From Megalobrama amblycephala (Eukaryota; Chordata; Actinopteri; Cypriniformes; Xenocyprididae): a DNA stretch of 64,000 bases. Each line of letters opens with the position of its first letter. Positions within the stretch are counted from its first letter, which is position 1. A program made the position numbers and the translations under genes. The notes under the pieces are model-generated. The model worked only from the letters and a program-made list of their open reading frames with translations, was not told the origin of the DNA and ran no database searches. The stretch lies in assembly GCF_018812025.1 (NCBI RefSeq), contig NC_063058.1, positions 23,281,797 to 23,345,796 on the forward strand. The letters are read 5' to 3'. Positions 44,201 through 48,830 of the stretch are shown piece after piece.

Positions 44201-45533
44201 ACTATCATATTTTGTCAGACCAGGCACCATTTACTGGGTACTGGCACTAGAACGAAATACCCTGCACAAAGCCGAGAGGGAATGGTAAATGTTGGTGGAC
44301 CTCAAAAAGCAGCTGGTAACCACTCAATAACCACTCTCCAGCCAAACATTGTCATGTGATCAGTTGAGGATAAGAGAGTCATCATCATTGAGCTTACCAT
44401 CCTGCGGGAAGAAAATGTTACAGCAGCACATGAAAGGAAACATCAAAAATGTTCTGAGCTGACTGTGGAGTGCTAGGAGGTAGGCTGGAATGCCAAGGTT
44501 TATCCCATGGAGGTCAGATGCCAGGGCTTTGCCAGCAGAGCAATGGTGCAACTATGTTTTGAGTCTGGCATAGTGGGGGTAAGCCTGCACAAGGTGGTGA
44601 AGGAGCTTGAGGAGGAGGCAGAGAAAGCCAGACCGCAGGATAGCATATTCAGCCTGAGGTTTCAAAGTTTAATGTGACACACATACATTAAGTTAATTCT
44701 CGAGACTCTTCAACATGCACAAATTTACACAGCAAACCTCAAAGACATAAACATCCATAAATAAATCCATTTAATAGCATGCATAAATAAACATTGCCTA
44801 CCATCTAAAGCTAACTACATAACTGTCATCAATACATAACAATAACCTGCCTGCATAACCTCTACTCACATACACATATTCTCAAACAAACAAAAAACAC
44901 CAGGGGACATGCAGTCATCACACACATTAAATAAGGCTTCCCAGCAACCATGAAAATCCACCAACATAGATGTGCAATGCACACAACAATTGAAATAAAA
45001 TGTGGGAAACAGCATTTGCGGAATTCAACATTGGCCACCCAACTTAGTTTTGGAAAAAACCGCAATACTGCAAATTATCCCTGTATCCAGCCCATGTCTC
45101 CAGCCCTTTTATAAATTTTGATCCCTGATTACTAATGCAACACAGGTGTTTCTCTCTGCTCTGGCAAAGCATGAGGAAAACACTGATGCTACTAATGTAT
45201 GTTAGTAATTTAATGTTCATTTTTGTTCTTTATCAGAGACAGTACACAAGATAAAATAAACTTAAAGTCACAAAGTCACAACATTTTAATTTGCTACATT
45301 TGATTTTCCACAGCAGTCTTAAATCATGAATTTTGCTGCTACGTTATCAATTTAATATTCTCAAATTACAGTAGCTGTGACCTATGTTTTCAAGTAGGGT
45401 GTCCTAAATGCACACATACTGTATGAGATAAATGGAAAGCAAGAAAAAGAGATACTCATAGCATAAATTGATAATACATACCGTCTGAGATCATCAGGAG
45501 TATAGACATAGTAGCAATTCTATGTAGGTTCAT
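4833..45533 (-). CDS. Double V-set Ig receptor with a polytopic membrane tail (12-exon gene model)
   Basis: Predicted 591-residue membrane protein joined from 12 exons listed separately. Residues 1-17 form a signal peptide. Residues 18-132 are a V-set domain with Cys40, Trp55, the DKGIYSC motif and Cys114. Residues 133-251 are a second V-set domain with Cys156, Trp172, DKGVYTC and Cys233. Exon 4 (252-285) is a transmembrane segment. Residues 286-591 hold about nine more hydrophobic stretches. Every junction is AG/GT and phase 1, and the lengths sum to 1776 nt with no internal stop. The Ig half resembles B7/butyrophilin/CD276-like fish families, suggesting a surface role in immune regulation (inference). 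I do not recognise the tail. The 16 kb between exons 4 and 5 is the weakest link: the halves could be two genes, although no start codon of host origin lies before exon 5. Confidence 0.6.
5211..5309 (-). CDS. Exon 11 of the Ig/polytopic gene
   Basis: 99 nt, acceptor CTTTTTCAG and donor AATAG/GTATGA, phase 1 at both ends (residues 490-522). It encodes one long hydrophobic helix ([20 protein letters not shown]) followed by a charged SLKNE loop. Confidence 0.75.
5595..6463 (+). pseudogene. Tc1/mariner transposon remnant
   Basis: Positions 6046-6240 read as the C-terminal part of a Tc1-type DDE transposase, including [20 protein letters not shown], which corresponds to the family's SPDLNPIE catalytic block. 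The frame then degenerates. The right end reads CAATACTTATGGAGGGCACT followed by TA, as in Tc1/mariner inverted repeats in fish. The left inverted repeat is not visible, so the copy is truncated and inactive. It lies in the intron between exons 10 and 11 of the minus-strand gene. Confidence 0.65.
6730..7437 (+). mobile_element. LINE/SINE 3' tail fragment
   Basis: Non-coding repeat ending AAAAAGCGCTATATAAATAA followed by a short CTTGA-type tail. This terminus is characteristic of L2/CR1-type 3' ends and the SINEs that share them in cyprinids (recalled motif, not searched). No ORF survives. It is intronic to the Ig/polytopic gene. Confidence 0.55.
7820..7903 (-). CDS. Exon 10 of the Ig/polytopic gene
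   Basis: 84 nt with acceptor TTGATTTTAG and donor AAACT/GTAAGT, phase 1 (residues 462-489). It encodes a hydrophobic segment around [20 protein letters not shown] followed by the basic stop-transfer-like RRREKN. Confidence 0.7.
8209..8364 (-). CDS. Exon 9 of the Ig/polytopic gene
   Basis: 156 nt with acceptor TTATTATAG and donor AATAG/GTAAGT, phase 1 (residues 410-461). A basic stretch ([18 protein letters not shown]) precedes a strongly hydrophobic helix ([20 protein letters not shown]). The basic part is probably a cytosolic loop. Confidence 0.75.
8594..10990. mobile_element. 2.4 kb palindromic TTAA-flanked DNA element
   Basis: Both ends read AGGGATAGTTC (right end complemented) and sit inside a TTAA on each side (8590-8593, 10991-10994). 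The homology continues inward across almost the whole element. Landmarks such as TCCAAGCTTTTTAATGG, the CAGCTAGTAGGC region and the AGATGACATTTTCCAGTG region recur inverted. The arms are about 8594-9603 and 9710-10990 around a loop of roughly 100 bases. The left arm lacks about 300 bases present in the right arm, replaced by AAGTG repeats. No transposase was recognised. It lies in the intron between exons 8 and 9. Confidence 0.8.
11000..11400. repeat. Tandem units followed by the same units inverted
   Basis: From about 11150 four degenerate units of about 38 bases carry AAATACTCACAATGCAAC and CAAATACAGAAATG. From about 11310 the complement appears (TGCATTATGAGTATTTGC, TGCATTGTGAGTATTTG). The block therefore folds back on itself. 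A poly-A run precedes it at 11108-11127. No coding potential. Confidence 0.6.
11401..11883. other. Non-coding intronic DNA
   Basis: It contains a short TAAA tetranucleotide run (about 11463-11482) and A-rich tracts. No exon or element boundary was recognised. Confidence 0.4.
11884..12884. mobile_element. Non-autonomous DNA element with GGGATG...CATCCC ends
   Basis: The left end TAGGGATGGACCGATACC is mirrored at the right by GGTATCGGTGCATCCCTA. Just inside, both ends carry runs of GAGTAC/AAGTAC units (about 11915-11945 and 12825-12862). This is a common fish hAT-like terminus. No matching target duplication was found and no transposase is visible. Confidence 0.6.
12937..13600 (+). pseudogene. 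Proline-rich decayed reading frames, probably repeat-derived
   Basis: Overlapping frames are rich in Pro, Ser and Leu (for example [14 protein letters not shown] and [14 protein letters not shown]) and GC-rich compared with the AT-rich surroundings. None has a domain I recognise and all end within 110 codons. Base composition unlike its neighbours and frequent frame changes suggest a fragment of a mobile-element ORF rather than a host gene. The element is not identified. Confidence 0.3.
13601..14575. other. Non-coding intronic DNA
   Basis: A poly-A run lies at about 13659-13672, and a block near 14220-14400 (GGACCCGGTTTAG, AACGCTGGATCCGTCTAGAC) looks like a decayed DNA-element end. I see no exon. 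Confidence 0.35.
14576..14677 (-). CDS. Exon 8 of the Ig/polytopic gene
   Basis: 102 nt with acceptor GTGAACCAG and donor CAGAC/GTGAGT, phase 1 (residues 376-409). It encodes [15 protein letters not shown] followed by the helix [19 protein letters not shown] nearer AG (TTACTTAG) would break the frame with exon 7, so the CCAG acceptor is chosen. Confidence 0.75.
14974..15048 (-). CDS. Exon 7 of the Ig/polytopic gene
   Basis: 75 nt with acceptor CTGTTTACAG and donor TTCAG/GTTGGT, phase 1 (residues 351-375). It reads [20 protein letters not shown] and continues IVYYS: an amphipathic start and a moderately hydrophobic end that continues into exon 8. Confidence 0.65.
15234..15326 (-). CDS. Exon 6 of the Ig/polytopic gene
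   Basis: 93 nt with acceptor TTTAATTTTAG and donor CCCAG/GTAGAG, phase 1 (residues 320-350). In frame it reads [20 protein letters not shown] then PYLEDFP, a membrane-like helix with a Cys pair. Another frame through the same bases contains an LDYTIF tyrosine motif, but it does not fit the phases of the neighbouring exons. Confidence 0.65.
15613..16159. mobile_element. TTAA-flanked MITE with a second MITE nested near its left end
   Basis: The ends are AGGATTAGTTCACTTTC and its complement, followed inward by AAATTAAAATTTCCTG on both sides. TTAA lies at 15609-15612 and 16160-16163. One extra T at the right end slightly blurs the boundary. After 33 bases the left arm is interrupted by another fold-back (15661-15842), so only the right arm is complete. 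Confidence 0.65.
15661..15842. mobile_element. Nested MITE with AGCTCTCTTCTTCTTC termini
   Basis: AGCTCTCTTCTTCTTCTTCT at 15661-15680 is mirrored by AGAGAAGAAGAAGAGAGCT at 15824-15842. The two inverted repeats enclose about 140 bases without an ORF. It sits inside the left arm of the surrounding TTAA element. Confidence 0.6.
16383..16484 (-). CDS. Exon 5 of the Ig/polytopic gene
   Basis: 102 nt with acceptor TCCATTTCAG and donor TGAAG/GTGAGT, phase 1 (residues 286-319). After [12 protein letters not shown] it encodes a helix around [20 protein letters not shown]. Its acceptor is only 30 bases from the 3' tail of an L2-type LINE (16515). The ATG at 16542 that could open this exon lies within that LINE tail, so it is not a native start. 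This supports an upstream exon in the same gene. Confidence 0.7.
17112..18380. mobile_element. Insertion of about 1.27 kb into the LINE
   Basis: The LINE frame (HIK / QFK) is broken exactly here. The left junction is GTTTTA/CCCTGG and the right junction is GACCC/TTTAATG, so a TTTA or TTA sequence may be duplicated. The right end GGGTTTCATGACCCTTTAA matches a common cyprinid repeat terminus. The left end does not mirror it. Three short GC-richer frames inside have no recognisable domain. Confidence 0.55.
18550..19824 (+). mobile_element. Solo LTR (1275 bp) of a retrovirus-like or gypsy-type element
   Basis: It starts TGTCAAGAG and ends GCGGCACA (TG...CA). It is flanked on both sides by CTAG (18546-18549, 19825-19828). 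The uninterrupted LINE would read ISRLDYCN across a single CTAG, so both boundaries and the 4-bp duplication are fixed by the host frame. AATAAA lies at 19314-19319, about 0.76 kb in, as expected for a U3-R-U5 layout. No gag, pol or env lies inside; the element is only an LTR left by recombination. Confidence 0.75.
21266..21968. other. Non-coding repeat-like DNA
   Basis: The stretch carries GTATACTT/AGTATACT motifs and ends near the MITE at 21969. It looks like a decayed non-autonomous element, but I could not fix its ends. There is no ORF of note. Confidence 0.35.
21969..22446. mobile_element. Outer MITE (inverted copy), split by 22143-22381
   Basis: 21969-22142 and 22385-22446 together form one copy of a MITE, in opposite orientation to the copy inserted in it. 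The ends are CCCCGGTTTCACAGACA and the mirror TGTCTGTGAAACTGGG. The halves join across one TAA to give a continuous element matching the complement of the inner copy. Confidence 0.7.
22143..22381 (+). mobile_element. PIF-Harbinger-type MITE (239 bp) inserted into its own relative
   Basis: The termini are GGCCCGGTTTCACAGACA and the complement of CCCCCGGTTTCACAGACA. TAA is duplicated at 22140-22142 and 22382-22384, the 3-bp target typical of PIF-Harbinger. No coding capacity. Confidence 0.75.
22447..23752. other. Clustered non-autonomous element fragments
   Basis: At 22471 a TTAA is followed by AGTGCCCCTATTATGG, a recurrent fish element terminus; its right end was not located. At about 23100-23699 a second block with GTTTCGAAATGTTTC and the right end CGATCTGCCCATCACTA looks like a decayed hAT element. 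The longest frame (22516-22938) has no recognised domain and is not supported as a gene. Confidence 0.4.
23747..24338 (-). mobile_element. 5S rRNA-derived SINE (SINE3 type), nearly full length
   Basis: Read on the minus strand, the first ~100 bases are a 5S rRNA-like head: GCAGCCATATCACCCTG, then GAAGCTAAGTAGGGC, then TTAGTACCTGGATGGGAGAC (the internal promoter region), then CTGGGAAAACC. About 450 bases of body follow, then a LINE-like tail GCGCTATATAAATGCC and a CATT repeat. SINEs with a 5S head are known as SINE3 in zebrafish. It is not a functional 5S gene, because only part of the gene is present and it is fused to the SINE body. Confidence 0.8.
24399..24727 (+). mobile_element. Solo LTR (329 bp) with 5-bp duplication
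   Basis: It begins TGTGACGAGCAGGG and ends ACTGTGTTACA. AATAT flanks it on both sides (24394-24398, 24728-24732). GCATAAAAGGAGG (24510-24522) could serve as a TATA-like core and ATTAAA near 24660 as a polyadenylation signal. A rearranged relative lies at 31733-32050. The internal region is absent. Confidence 0.75.
24733..25253. other. Non-coding
   Basis: AT-rich sequence with no exon or repeat that I can identify. Confidence 0.4.
25254..25534 (+). mobile_element. 5' LTR of a Ty3/gypsy element
   Basis: It runs TGTCACAGATCCC to ACGTAACA, with a TATATATATGG core at 25384-25394 and a TAATAAAACC polyadenylation region near 25470. The sequence directly following encodes a gag-like fragment, which fixes the orientation. 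The matching 3' LTR is not in the window. Confidence 0.6.
25535..25760 (+). pseudogene. Ty3/gypsy gag N-terminal fragment
   Basis: The frame reads [20 protein letters not shown] then [10 protein letters not shown], stop, then [19 protein letters not shown]. This is the pattern of fish gypsy gag proteins (a Leu-rich block, E-Y-V-E-E-F, then a LGLD-type motif). One in-frame stop and the loss of everything after about 25760 make it a relic. Confidence 0.55.
26123..27631 (+). pseudogene. DIRS gag, one frame interrupted by a single TAG
   Basis: Begins [20 protein letters not shown] then [11 protein letters not shown], a Cys/His-rich head (CxxxC, CxxC, CPHCE) shared with the second DIRS at 53790. 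The frame runs 206 codons to TAG (26741-26743), then continues in the same frame without another stop to 27631. The second half includes [30 protein letters not shown] and [10 protein letters not shown], all paralleled in the other DIRS. The tail is basic and Pro-rich, suiting a nucleic-acid-binding capsid protein. One nonsense change in about 500 codons suggests a fairly young copy. Confidence 0.7.
27632..28690 (+). pseudogene. DIRS reverse transcriptase and partial RNase H
   Basis: [20 protein letters not shown] and [18 protein letters not shown] are the RT N-terminal blocks. After a frame change near 28010 the next blocks are [20 protein letters not shown], then [18 protein letters not shown], then [11 protein letters not shown] with the catalytic YLDD. 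The thumb continues to about 28560, followed by the RNase H-like VDLFASRES. The frameshift disables it. In DIRS elements this enzyme copies the RNA through a circular intermediate (family knowledge). Confidence 0.75.
28678..28732 (+). repeat. Tandem 25-bp duplication at a DIRS deletion junction
   Basis: GCACGGATGCACTGGCACAC plus AGCTG occurs twice in a row, directly before sequence from a far later part of the pol region. It probably marks the deletion scar. Confidence 0.7.
28960..29130 (+). pseudogene. Tyrosine recombinase C-terminal fragment of the DIRS element
   Basis: The frame [20 protein letters not shown] then [15 protein letters not shown], ending at a TAG near 29120, matches the C-terminal end of DIRS tyrosine recombinases: the segment with the catalytic Tyr in FxRYY. 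The N-terminal catalytic Arg/His part is gone. Confidence 0.7.
29892..30219 (-). mobile_element. DIRS terminal fold-back unit (two ITRs around a promoter-like core)
   Basis: 29892-29946 and 30165-30219 are perfect 55-bp inverted repeats (GTCTAGGTTACTGGTGTAAC at the outer edge). Read on the minus strand, the 218-base core carries GGGTATAAATAGGGCC, a TATA-like core promoter. The core resembles the 5' leader expected ahead of DIRS gag, with no coding region left. The ATTACGTCAGTATCGACG motif just outside 29892 also occurs inside the unit (30149-30166). Confidence 0.65.
30220..30630. other. Non-coding
   Basis: No feature recognised between the DIRS unit and the gypsy relic. Confidence 0.4.
30640..31305 (+). 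pseudogene. Ty3/gypsy pol relic: RNase H and integrase zinc-binding region
   Basis: The frame at 30640 reads [20 protein letters not shown] then [12 protein letters not shown] and [10 protein letters not shown], the C-terminal RNase H region of fish gypsy elements. After frame breaks, 31120-31270 reads [18 protein letters not shown], then [12 protein letters not shown], then [13 protein letters not shown]: the HHCC zinc finger that opens integrase. The catalytic integrase core is missing. Stops and an A-rich expansion near 30955 show it is dead. Confidence 0.65.
31306..31727. other. Non-coding
   Basis: AT-rich tail after the gypsy relic. No recognisable feature. Confidence 0.4.
31733..32050. 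mobile_element. Rearranged LTR with two opposed 5' heads
   Basis: The insert starts TGTGATGAGCAGGGCGGG, the 5' head of the LTR at 24399. It continues with that LTR's 3' portion to GTGTTACA (about 31915). It then carries about 125 bases of the same LTR's 5' portion inverted, ending GCTTGTCACA. The outer flanks are CCGTG on both sides (31728-31732, 32051-32055), so the composite behaves as one inserted unit. An internal deletion removed most of the first copy's middle. Confidence 0.7.
32237..32275. repeat. AAT trinucleotide microsatellite
   Basis: About 13 uninterrupted AAT units in the intron between exons 4 and 5. Confidence 0.9.
32538..32639 (-). CDS. Exon 4: transmembrane exon of the Ig gene
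   Basis: 102 nt with acceptor TTTCATTCAG and donor AAAG/GTATGT, phase 1 (residues 252-285). It encodes [20 protein letters not shown] then LIYCRSKDK: a hydrophobic span followed by basic residues, as in type I receptors. This exon is too short to reach the length of the track of conventional ORFs and was found by splice signals. Confidence 0.8.
32793..33149 (-). CDS. Exon 3: second V-set Ig domain
   Basis: 357 nt (residues 133-251) with acceptor CATTCTTGCAG and donor CTGG/GTGAGT, phase 1. Canonical V-set residues are present: [29 protein letters not shown] and DKGVYTCQV, with the Cys156-Cys233 pair. Asn-X-Ser/Thr sequons occur at NHS, NFS and NAT. The FFT-x-EI-x-x-GNFSL block is shared with exon 2, so the two domains arose by tandem duplication (inference). 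Confidence 0.9.
33257..33601 (-). CDS. Exon 2: first V-set Ig domain
   Basis: 345 nt (residues 18-132) with acceptor CTGTCTGTTAG and donor GCTG/GTAAGC, phase 1. It starts [20 protein letters not shown], followed by [27 protein letters not shown] and DKGIYSCKV. The GPS/GPL opening is typical of B7/CD276- and butyrophilin-like fish receptors. The signal peptide exon lies 11.9 kb upstream. Confidence 0.9.
33602..34372. other. Intron 1, unremarkable part
   Basis: AT-rich intronic DNA with no recognisable element. Confidence 0.4.
34373..34532. mobile_element. Short MITE with CAGGGGTGCCCAATC ends
   Basis: CAGGGGTGCCCAATCCTGTT is mirrored by ACACGATTGGGCACCC, with TCCTGGAG/CTCCAGGA also paired inside. 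The 160-bp fold-back is a common fish repeat form. Coding potential none. Confidence 0.65.
34533..35164. other. Intron 1, no feature seen
   Basis: AT-rich, no exon or element boundary recognised. Confidence 0.4.
36163..36353. mobile_element. Small fold-back element with an internal tandem duplication
   Basis: CCTCACTGCAGAACAC is mirrored by GTGTTCTGCAGTGAGG. Between them a unit of about 62 bases (GGTAGGTT...GGAAAGTGGGA...AGTTGGATCTAG) occurs twice. No ORF. Confidence 0.65.
36356..37209. mobile_element. hAT-like MITE with CAGTGATGCGCGGGT ends
   Basis: CAGTGATGCGCGGGTTGATCC at the left (21 bases, first 15 shown in the call) is mirrored by GACCCGCGCATCACTG. The flanking 8-mers GTGAGGAC and GTGAGTAA share their first five bases, so an 8-bp hAT-type duplication is possible but imperfect. 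It abuts the right end of the fold-back at 36163-36353. Confidence 0.6.
37907..39339. mobile_element. 1.43 kb near-perfect palindrome
   Basis: CCCAGATAGCAAGCAATGAT at 37907 is mirrored by ATCATTGCTTGTTATCTGGG ending at 39339. Pairing continues inward through CACCATTTTGGTGA, AGATCTCAGCAGAAGTTC and AATCAGCATATAAATCTCAA to a small central loop near 38615-38650. The arms are about 700 bases. No coding capacity. It lies inside the 5.17 kb element. Confidence 0.75.
39607..39668 (+). repeat. Four tandem 16-bp units, consensus GGGTAACACAGTTGAC
   Basis: Units read ATGTTACAGTTGAT (partial), GGGTAACACAGTTGAC, GGGTAACACAGTTGAT and AGGTAACGTAGTTGAC. Further single copies lie nearer both ends of the host element. 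Subterminal arrays of this sort often bind a transposase (inference). Confidence 0.75.
41946..43980 (+). mobile_element. PIF-Harbinger-like remnant
   Basis: This block follows the LINE and holds the Myb/SANT-like frame described separately. The rest (42600-43950) has only broken frames and long T/A runs. No DDE transposase was recognised. The boundaries are approximate. Confidence 0.4.
42150..42545 (+). pseudogene. Myb/SANT-like protein fragment of a Harbinger-type element
   Basis: One frame reads [16 protein letters not shown]. After a frameshift near 42300 it continues [20 protein letters not shown] then [20 protein letters not shown] then [13 protein letters not shown]. The tryptophan/basic pattern and the KKTGGG-like linker fit the Myb/SANT-like accessory protein of PIF-Harbinger transposons, which also gave rise to host NAIF1-like genes. 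The frameshift and early loss of frame mark it as dead. Confidence 0.5.
44000..44650 (+). pseudogene. C-terminal fragment of an RLE-type LINE (R2/NeSL-like)
   Basis: It starts with a Cys-rich motif, GCSLCGN...ILLGCK, then [13 protein letters not shown]. Later it reads [45 protein letters not shown] and [13 protein letters not shown]. This order, a zinc knuckle and then a restriction-like endonuclease with an IELT-type core, is the C-terminal layout of R2/NeSL-group LINEs. Several stops and frame changes are present, and RT is absent. Confidence 0.5.
44660..45481. other. Intron 1, no feature seen
   Basis: AT-rich sequence between the RLE relic and the signal peptide exon. Confidence 0.4.
45482..45533 (-). 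CDS. Exon 1: signal peptide of the Ig gene
   Basis: ATG at 45533 opens [17 protein letters not shown], a short hydrophobic leader, and ends GACG/GTATGT, a strong donor in phase 1. Joined to exon 2 it gives [12 protein letters not shown], the usual way such leaders run into a V-set domain in fish receptors. TATATTTATATA lies just upstream on the minus strand and could belong to the promoter or short 5' UTR. The exon is too short to be seen by length alone. Confidence 0.7.
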
Positions 45534-46280
45534 CTTCAAATATATAAATATATACAATAAAATATTTTTTGCCATAAATTACTGTAAAAATTTAAATTGT
45601 CGTTCATGGACCTTCATGTTCATAAGTTGTCTGCAGAGCTTTTGCTTTTGTTCTTCCGGGAAAAAAACTGGGTCAGGATATATAATCAAGTTAAATATTA
45701 TCTTTTGCACACATCAACTTGAAATCACTTGCATATAAATGCAAACTTCAAAGAATGTTTTGTTGTCATGATTTCATATTATGCATGTGCATGTAGAATG
45801 TAGATATATGTGAGAGTGTTTTACAAGTGTAGCTAACTGTATATGCATGCATCCAGTTTGGATGTATGTGTGAGTGTTGTATTGTATTTATGGTTAATCT
45901 TTATCTAAAACATCTTTATGGTAAGATCTGTAAATCAGCTCTGTGATCTTTCCAAACCACTGAGAGATGTTCTTTCATTGCTAGTTTAAACTGTAAAAGA
46001 ATGGTAAACAGACTGTAATGGCATAAAGAGATCAATGGGCTGTGACTAAATAATGATGCTGGACTTTTACCCCGCCTGGCCTGTTATGAGAGGCTCATAG
46101 ACACTTGACAATCCTTTTGAAACACCAAACTGTTATCACACTTCCCTATAAAACCATAAAATAACAACACAATAGCTATTGTTCTGCACCAGTGCAGTAC
46201 TGCTGTATTAAGACCTACAGAAAAAAGTGATATACCATCAGAAAAAAATCACTGAAACATGAAATACTGACTGCTTCCTA
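45534..46280. other. Upstream region of the Ig gene
   Basis: The promoter should be here or further upstream, but apart from the TATA-like tract next to the start codon (about 45541-45557) I see no clear element. Confidence 0.35.
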
Positions 46281-46289
46281 TATCTTTGG

Positions 46290-46860
46290 CTAACATATAC
46301 GCTCTGTTTCATTATGTTTTGTTTCAGTCAGTCGTTCTGTGTTCTTGTTCATGACATGTATTATCTGTCTCCTATGTTTCATTGTATTTTGGTTCAGTCC
46401 TGTGTGACCTAGTTCTCCTGAGTTGTCATCATTAGTCATCCAGTTCACCACTTGTCCATTAATTCTCATTAGCTCCCTTTGTTTGATCTGTCTACTAAAG
46501 TTCTAAGTTTTCTGCCATTGGGGGTCTGTCTTCATCAATGCGTCATCTGAGTAAGTTTGTAAAAGTAGTTCTCTCCAGAGTTTTTGTTTGAGTTCCAAGT
46601 TTGTTCCTTGAAGTATTCCTCATCATGCGAGTTTATGTACAACCATGTTACATGACTGAAAGATGGACCCTCAAATTGAGTTAAGAAAAAGTAATGGAGT
46701 TGCCTGCAGTTGAGCTGCTTTGCTTGGAGCAGGGGCAGCAAACCCTCGAGGCTCACAGCCGTGTGTTTCTTGATATGGCATGCCATACCACCTTCTTCAA
46801 CGTGGAAGTGATGGATAAAGTTTCTTGGATTTGTTTGAGGAGGTAATGCCTGAAAATTGC
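46290..46860 (+). pseudogene. LTR-like stretch and gypsy gag fragment
   Basis: A pyrimidine-rich stretch with CTAAAGTTCTAAG resembles an LTR end. At 46690-46840 the frame reads VELLCLEQGQQTLEAHSR then VFLDMACHTTFFNVEV, the E-L-L-x-L-E-Q-G pattern of fish gypsy gag. Nothing further downstream continues it. Confidence 0.4.
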
Positions 46861-48070
46861 CCTTATCACTGACCCTCCCCAGTTTTAATCCTCCTGTTTC
46901 TCAAGCATTTTCTGTTTCTCCAGCATTTAATGTTTCTCCATTGTTTCCAGTGTCTCCTGTATGAAAGGTGAAGTAGTCAGGTTACAAACGTGTAGCATAT
47001 GCACACTTATCAGGACAGTCACTAAAATCTGGAATCTTGTAATCTGACCTCGGCTCCGGCCGGTCCAGAGAAAAACAGACACTCTGACATCTTTGTTACC
47101 CTCCAAGGTAAAACAGAGGGCCCAATTTCCTAGCTCTTGGGACATCAAAGGGGCCCCTCATGTGGACTAAGTGCCAGATCACATTCCAACACACACCACA
47201 CACACACAGACACACACAAAAGGACACAAACATGCATTGGAGACTGCATGTGTAAAATATACCCGTCATGTATGTCAAGTGCATTGCATGTTTCCTAGTG
47301 TTTAGACTTAGTTTAAATAACTGTAGTTGAGTTAGTGTTAGTTTTAATGATGGAATTTGTCTGTAAACCATAACTTCTTTTATATGCCTTTCTGATCTGT
47401 CGAGTTTGATCTCGTTTTAAAGCTCTTGCTACTGCTCATTCACTGAGATAGGTCACATAGCTGTCAAATGCATTGTTCTATTTGTTTAATGATACTGTGA
47501 AGAAAGTACTCCATCTCGAAATCCGATCTGATAGCCATAAATCATGCAAATTCAGCTGGGAGACAAGACAAAGAAACTTTGCCCACCAAACAGTGCTACG
47601 CATCTATTGGCCGTTGCAACTCAGGAGGTGTGTTCGCTTGATTTTCGATAAAAGCAAACGACACGCGCTTTTCCTTTGTCTCCCCACACATTATTCATGC
47701 TCGACTGTTCTTTTGCTCATTCAACAAAAACCAGGTCACTTTAACGTTTCGATCCTATATCCTTGCTTTACGTTTGGATGCTAGTAGAGGACGTTTTTTC
47801 TCGTGACCAGAGAAAAAACCCTTCCTTTTGATGATATTCTGTGAGGAGCTTACGGTTTGCTGGACAAACTAATAGTTTCTCTAAATAATTATTAAACTCG
47901 AACTAATCATATATGTAATTGATTATAATTCATTGTAATTGGTTCACAATATATGTTTAATTCCCCCTTGGGTCGGTATATGCAATAATAATCAGTCATA
48001 AAGCTTTATGACTTATTATATTCATATGCCCCACCCATAAATTGATTAATAACTGTACAAATCGCTACAT
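46861..48070. other. Non-coding, possible LTR remnants
   Basis: No exon found. 47880-48060 is very AT-rich and ends CTACATTACA just before gypsy-like coding sequence, but no partner LTR is visible. A CACACA tract lies near 47190-47220. Confidence 0.3.
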
Positions 48071-48074
48071 TACA

Positions 48075-48410
48075 AATGCCTCAGGGTACAACAAAGTGGG
48101 AATCATCAAAGACATCGGCAAGGAACCAAGATCATACGTGCTGGAATCAGAGGGGAGGGATTTTTGAAAGAATCGTAGACACATCTTGCCTGTCCCAGAA
48201 GCTTTGCCACCACAAAATGATGAACACAACCCTGCAGATCACCCAACAGTTTGTACACCAAGATAAGACCAAAGTTTCCTTACAGACCACACAAGTGCAC
48301 AGGTGACATCTACTGACTAACATCAGAGGTCACTGTACCTGCCAAAGAATCTGAAAAAAAGCTTTATGTGACTCGATCAGGCTGAATCTCAAGACCAAAC
48401 CCAAAGTATA
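48075..48410 (+). pseudogene. Gypsy integrase C-terminal fragment
   Basis: The frame reads VGIIKDIGKEPRSYVLESEG followed by a stop, then NRRHILPVPEALPPQNDEHN and, after a gap, KLYVTRSG and ISRPNPKY. The RSYVLE...RNRRHL and TRSGR-like motifs characterise the C-terminal end of gypsy pol polyproteins. Frame changes disable it. Confidence 0.55.
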
Positions 48411-48830
48411 TCCAGTGAGCAGCTAAGAGATGTTTGCAAGAGACTGTTATCCTTAGTTATGACGTCAGTATCAGCTCCGAATGTGTACGATAGTAGATTA
48501 CTGGAGAACTGTATGTAGTTTCAGACAAAGTTTTAACGTCATGCATAACTGTCCATCATTCATCATGATGCCATTTCAGATTGTGGAAAAACCTGAGTTT
48601 CTTCATCTGATGAAAAAGGCAGTGCCACGATACAAAGTTCCAACAAGGAGCTACTTCTCCACAAACAAAATCCCAGCCATGTACAAGGAGGTACAAGCGA
48701 GTGTAGAGGAACAGATGGCAGAGGGTGTGTGGTTTGGTGCAACCACAGACCTGTGGACCAGCACTGGTGGTGGAGGAGAACCCTTTATGAGCTTTACAGT
48801 CCACTACCTCTCTACTGATTGGAAGCTTAA

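Noticed and set aside
47096..47371. A 91-codon minus-strand frame as an exon
   Set aside because: It includes a CA repeat-derived segment and lacks domain or splice support.
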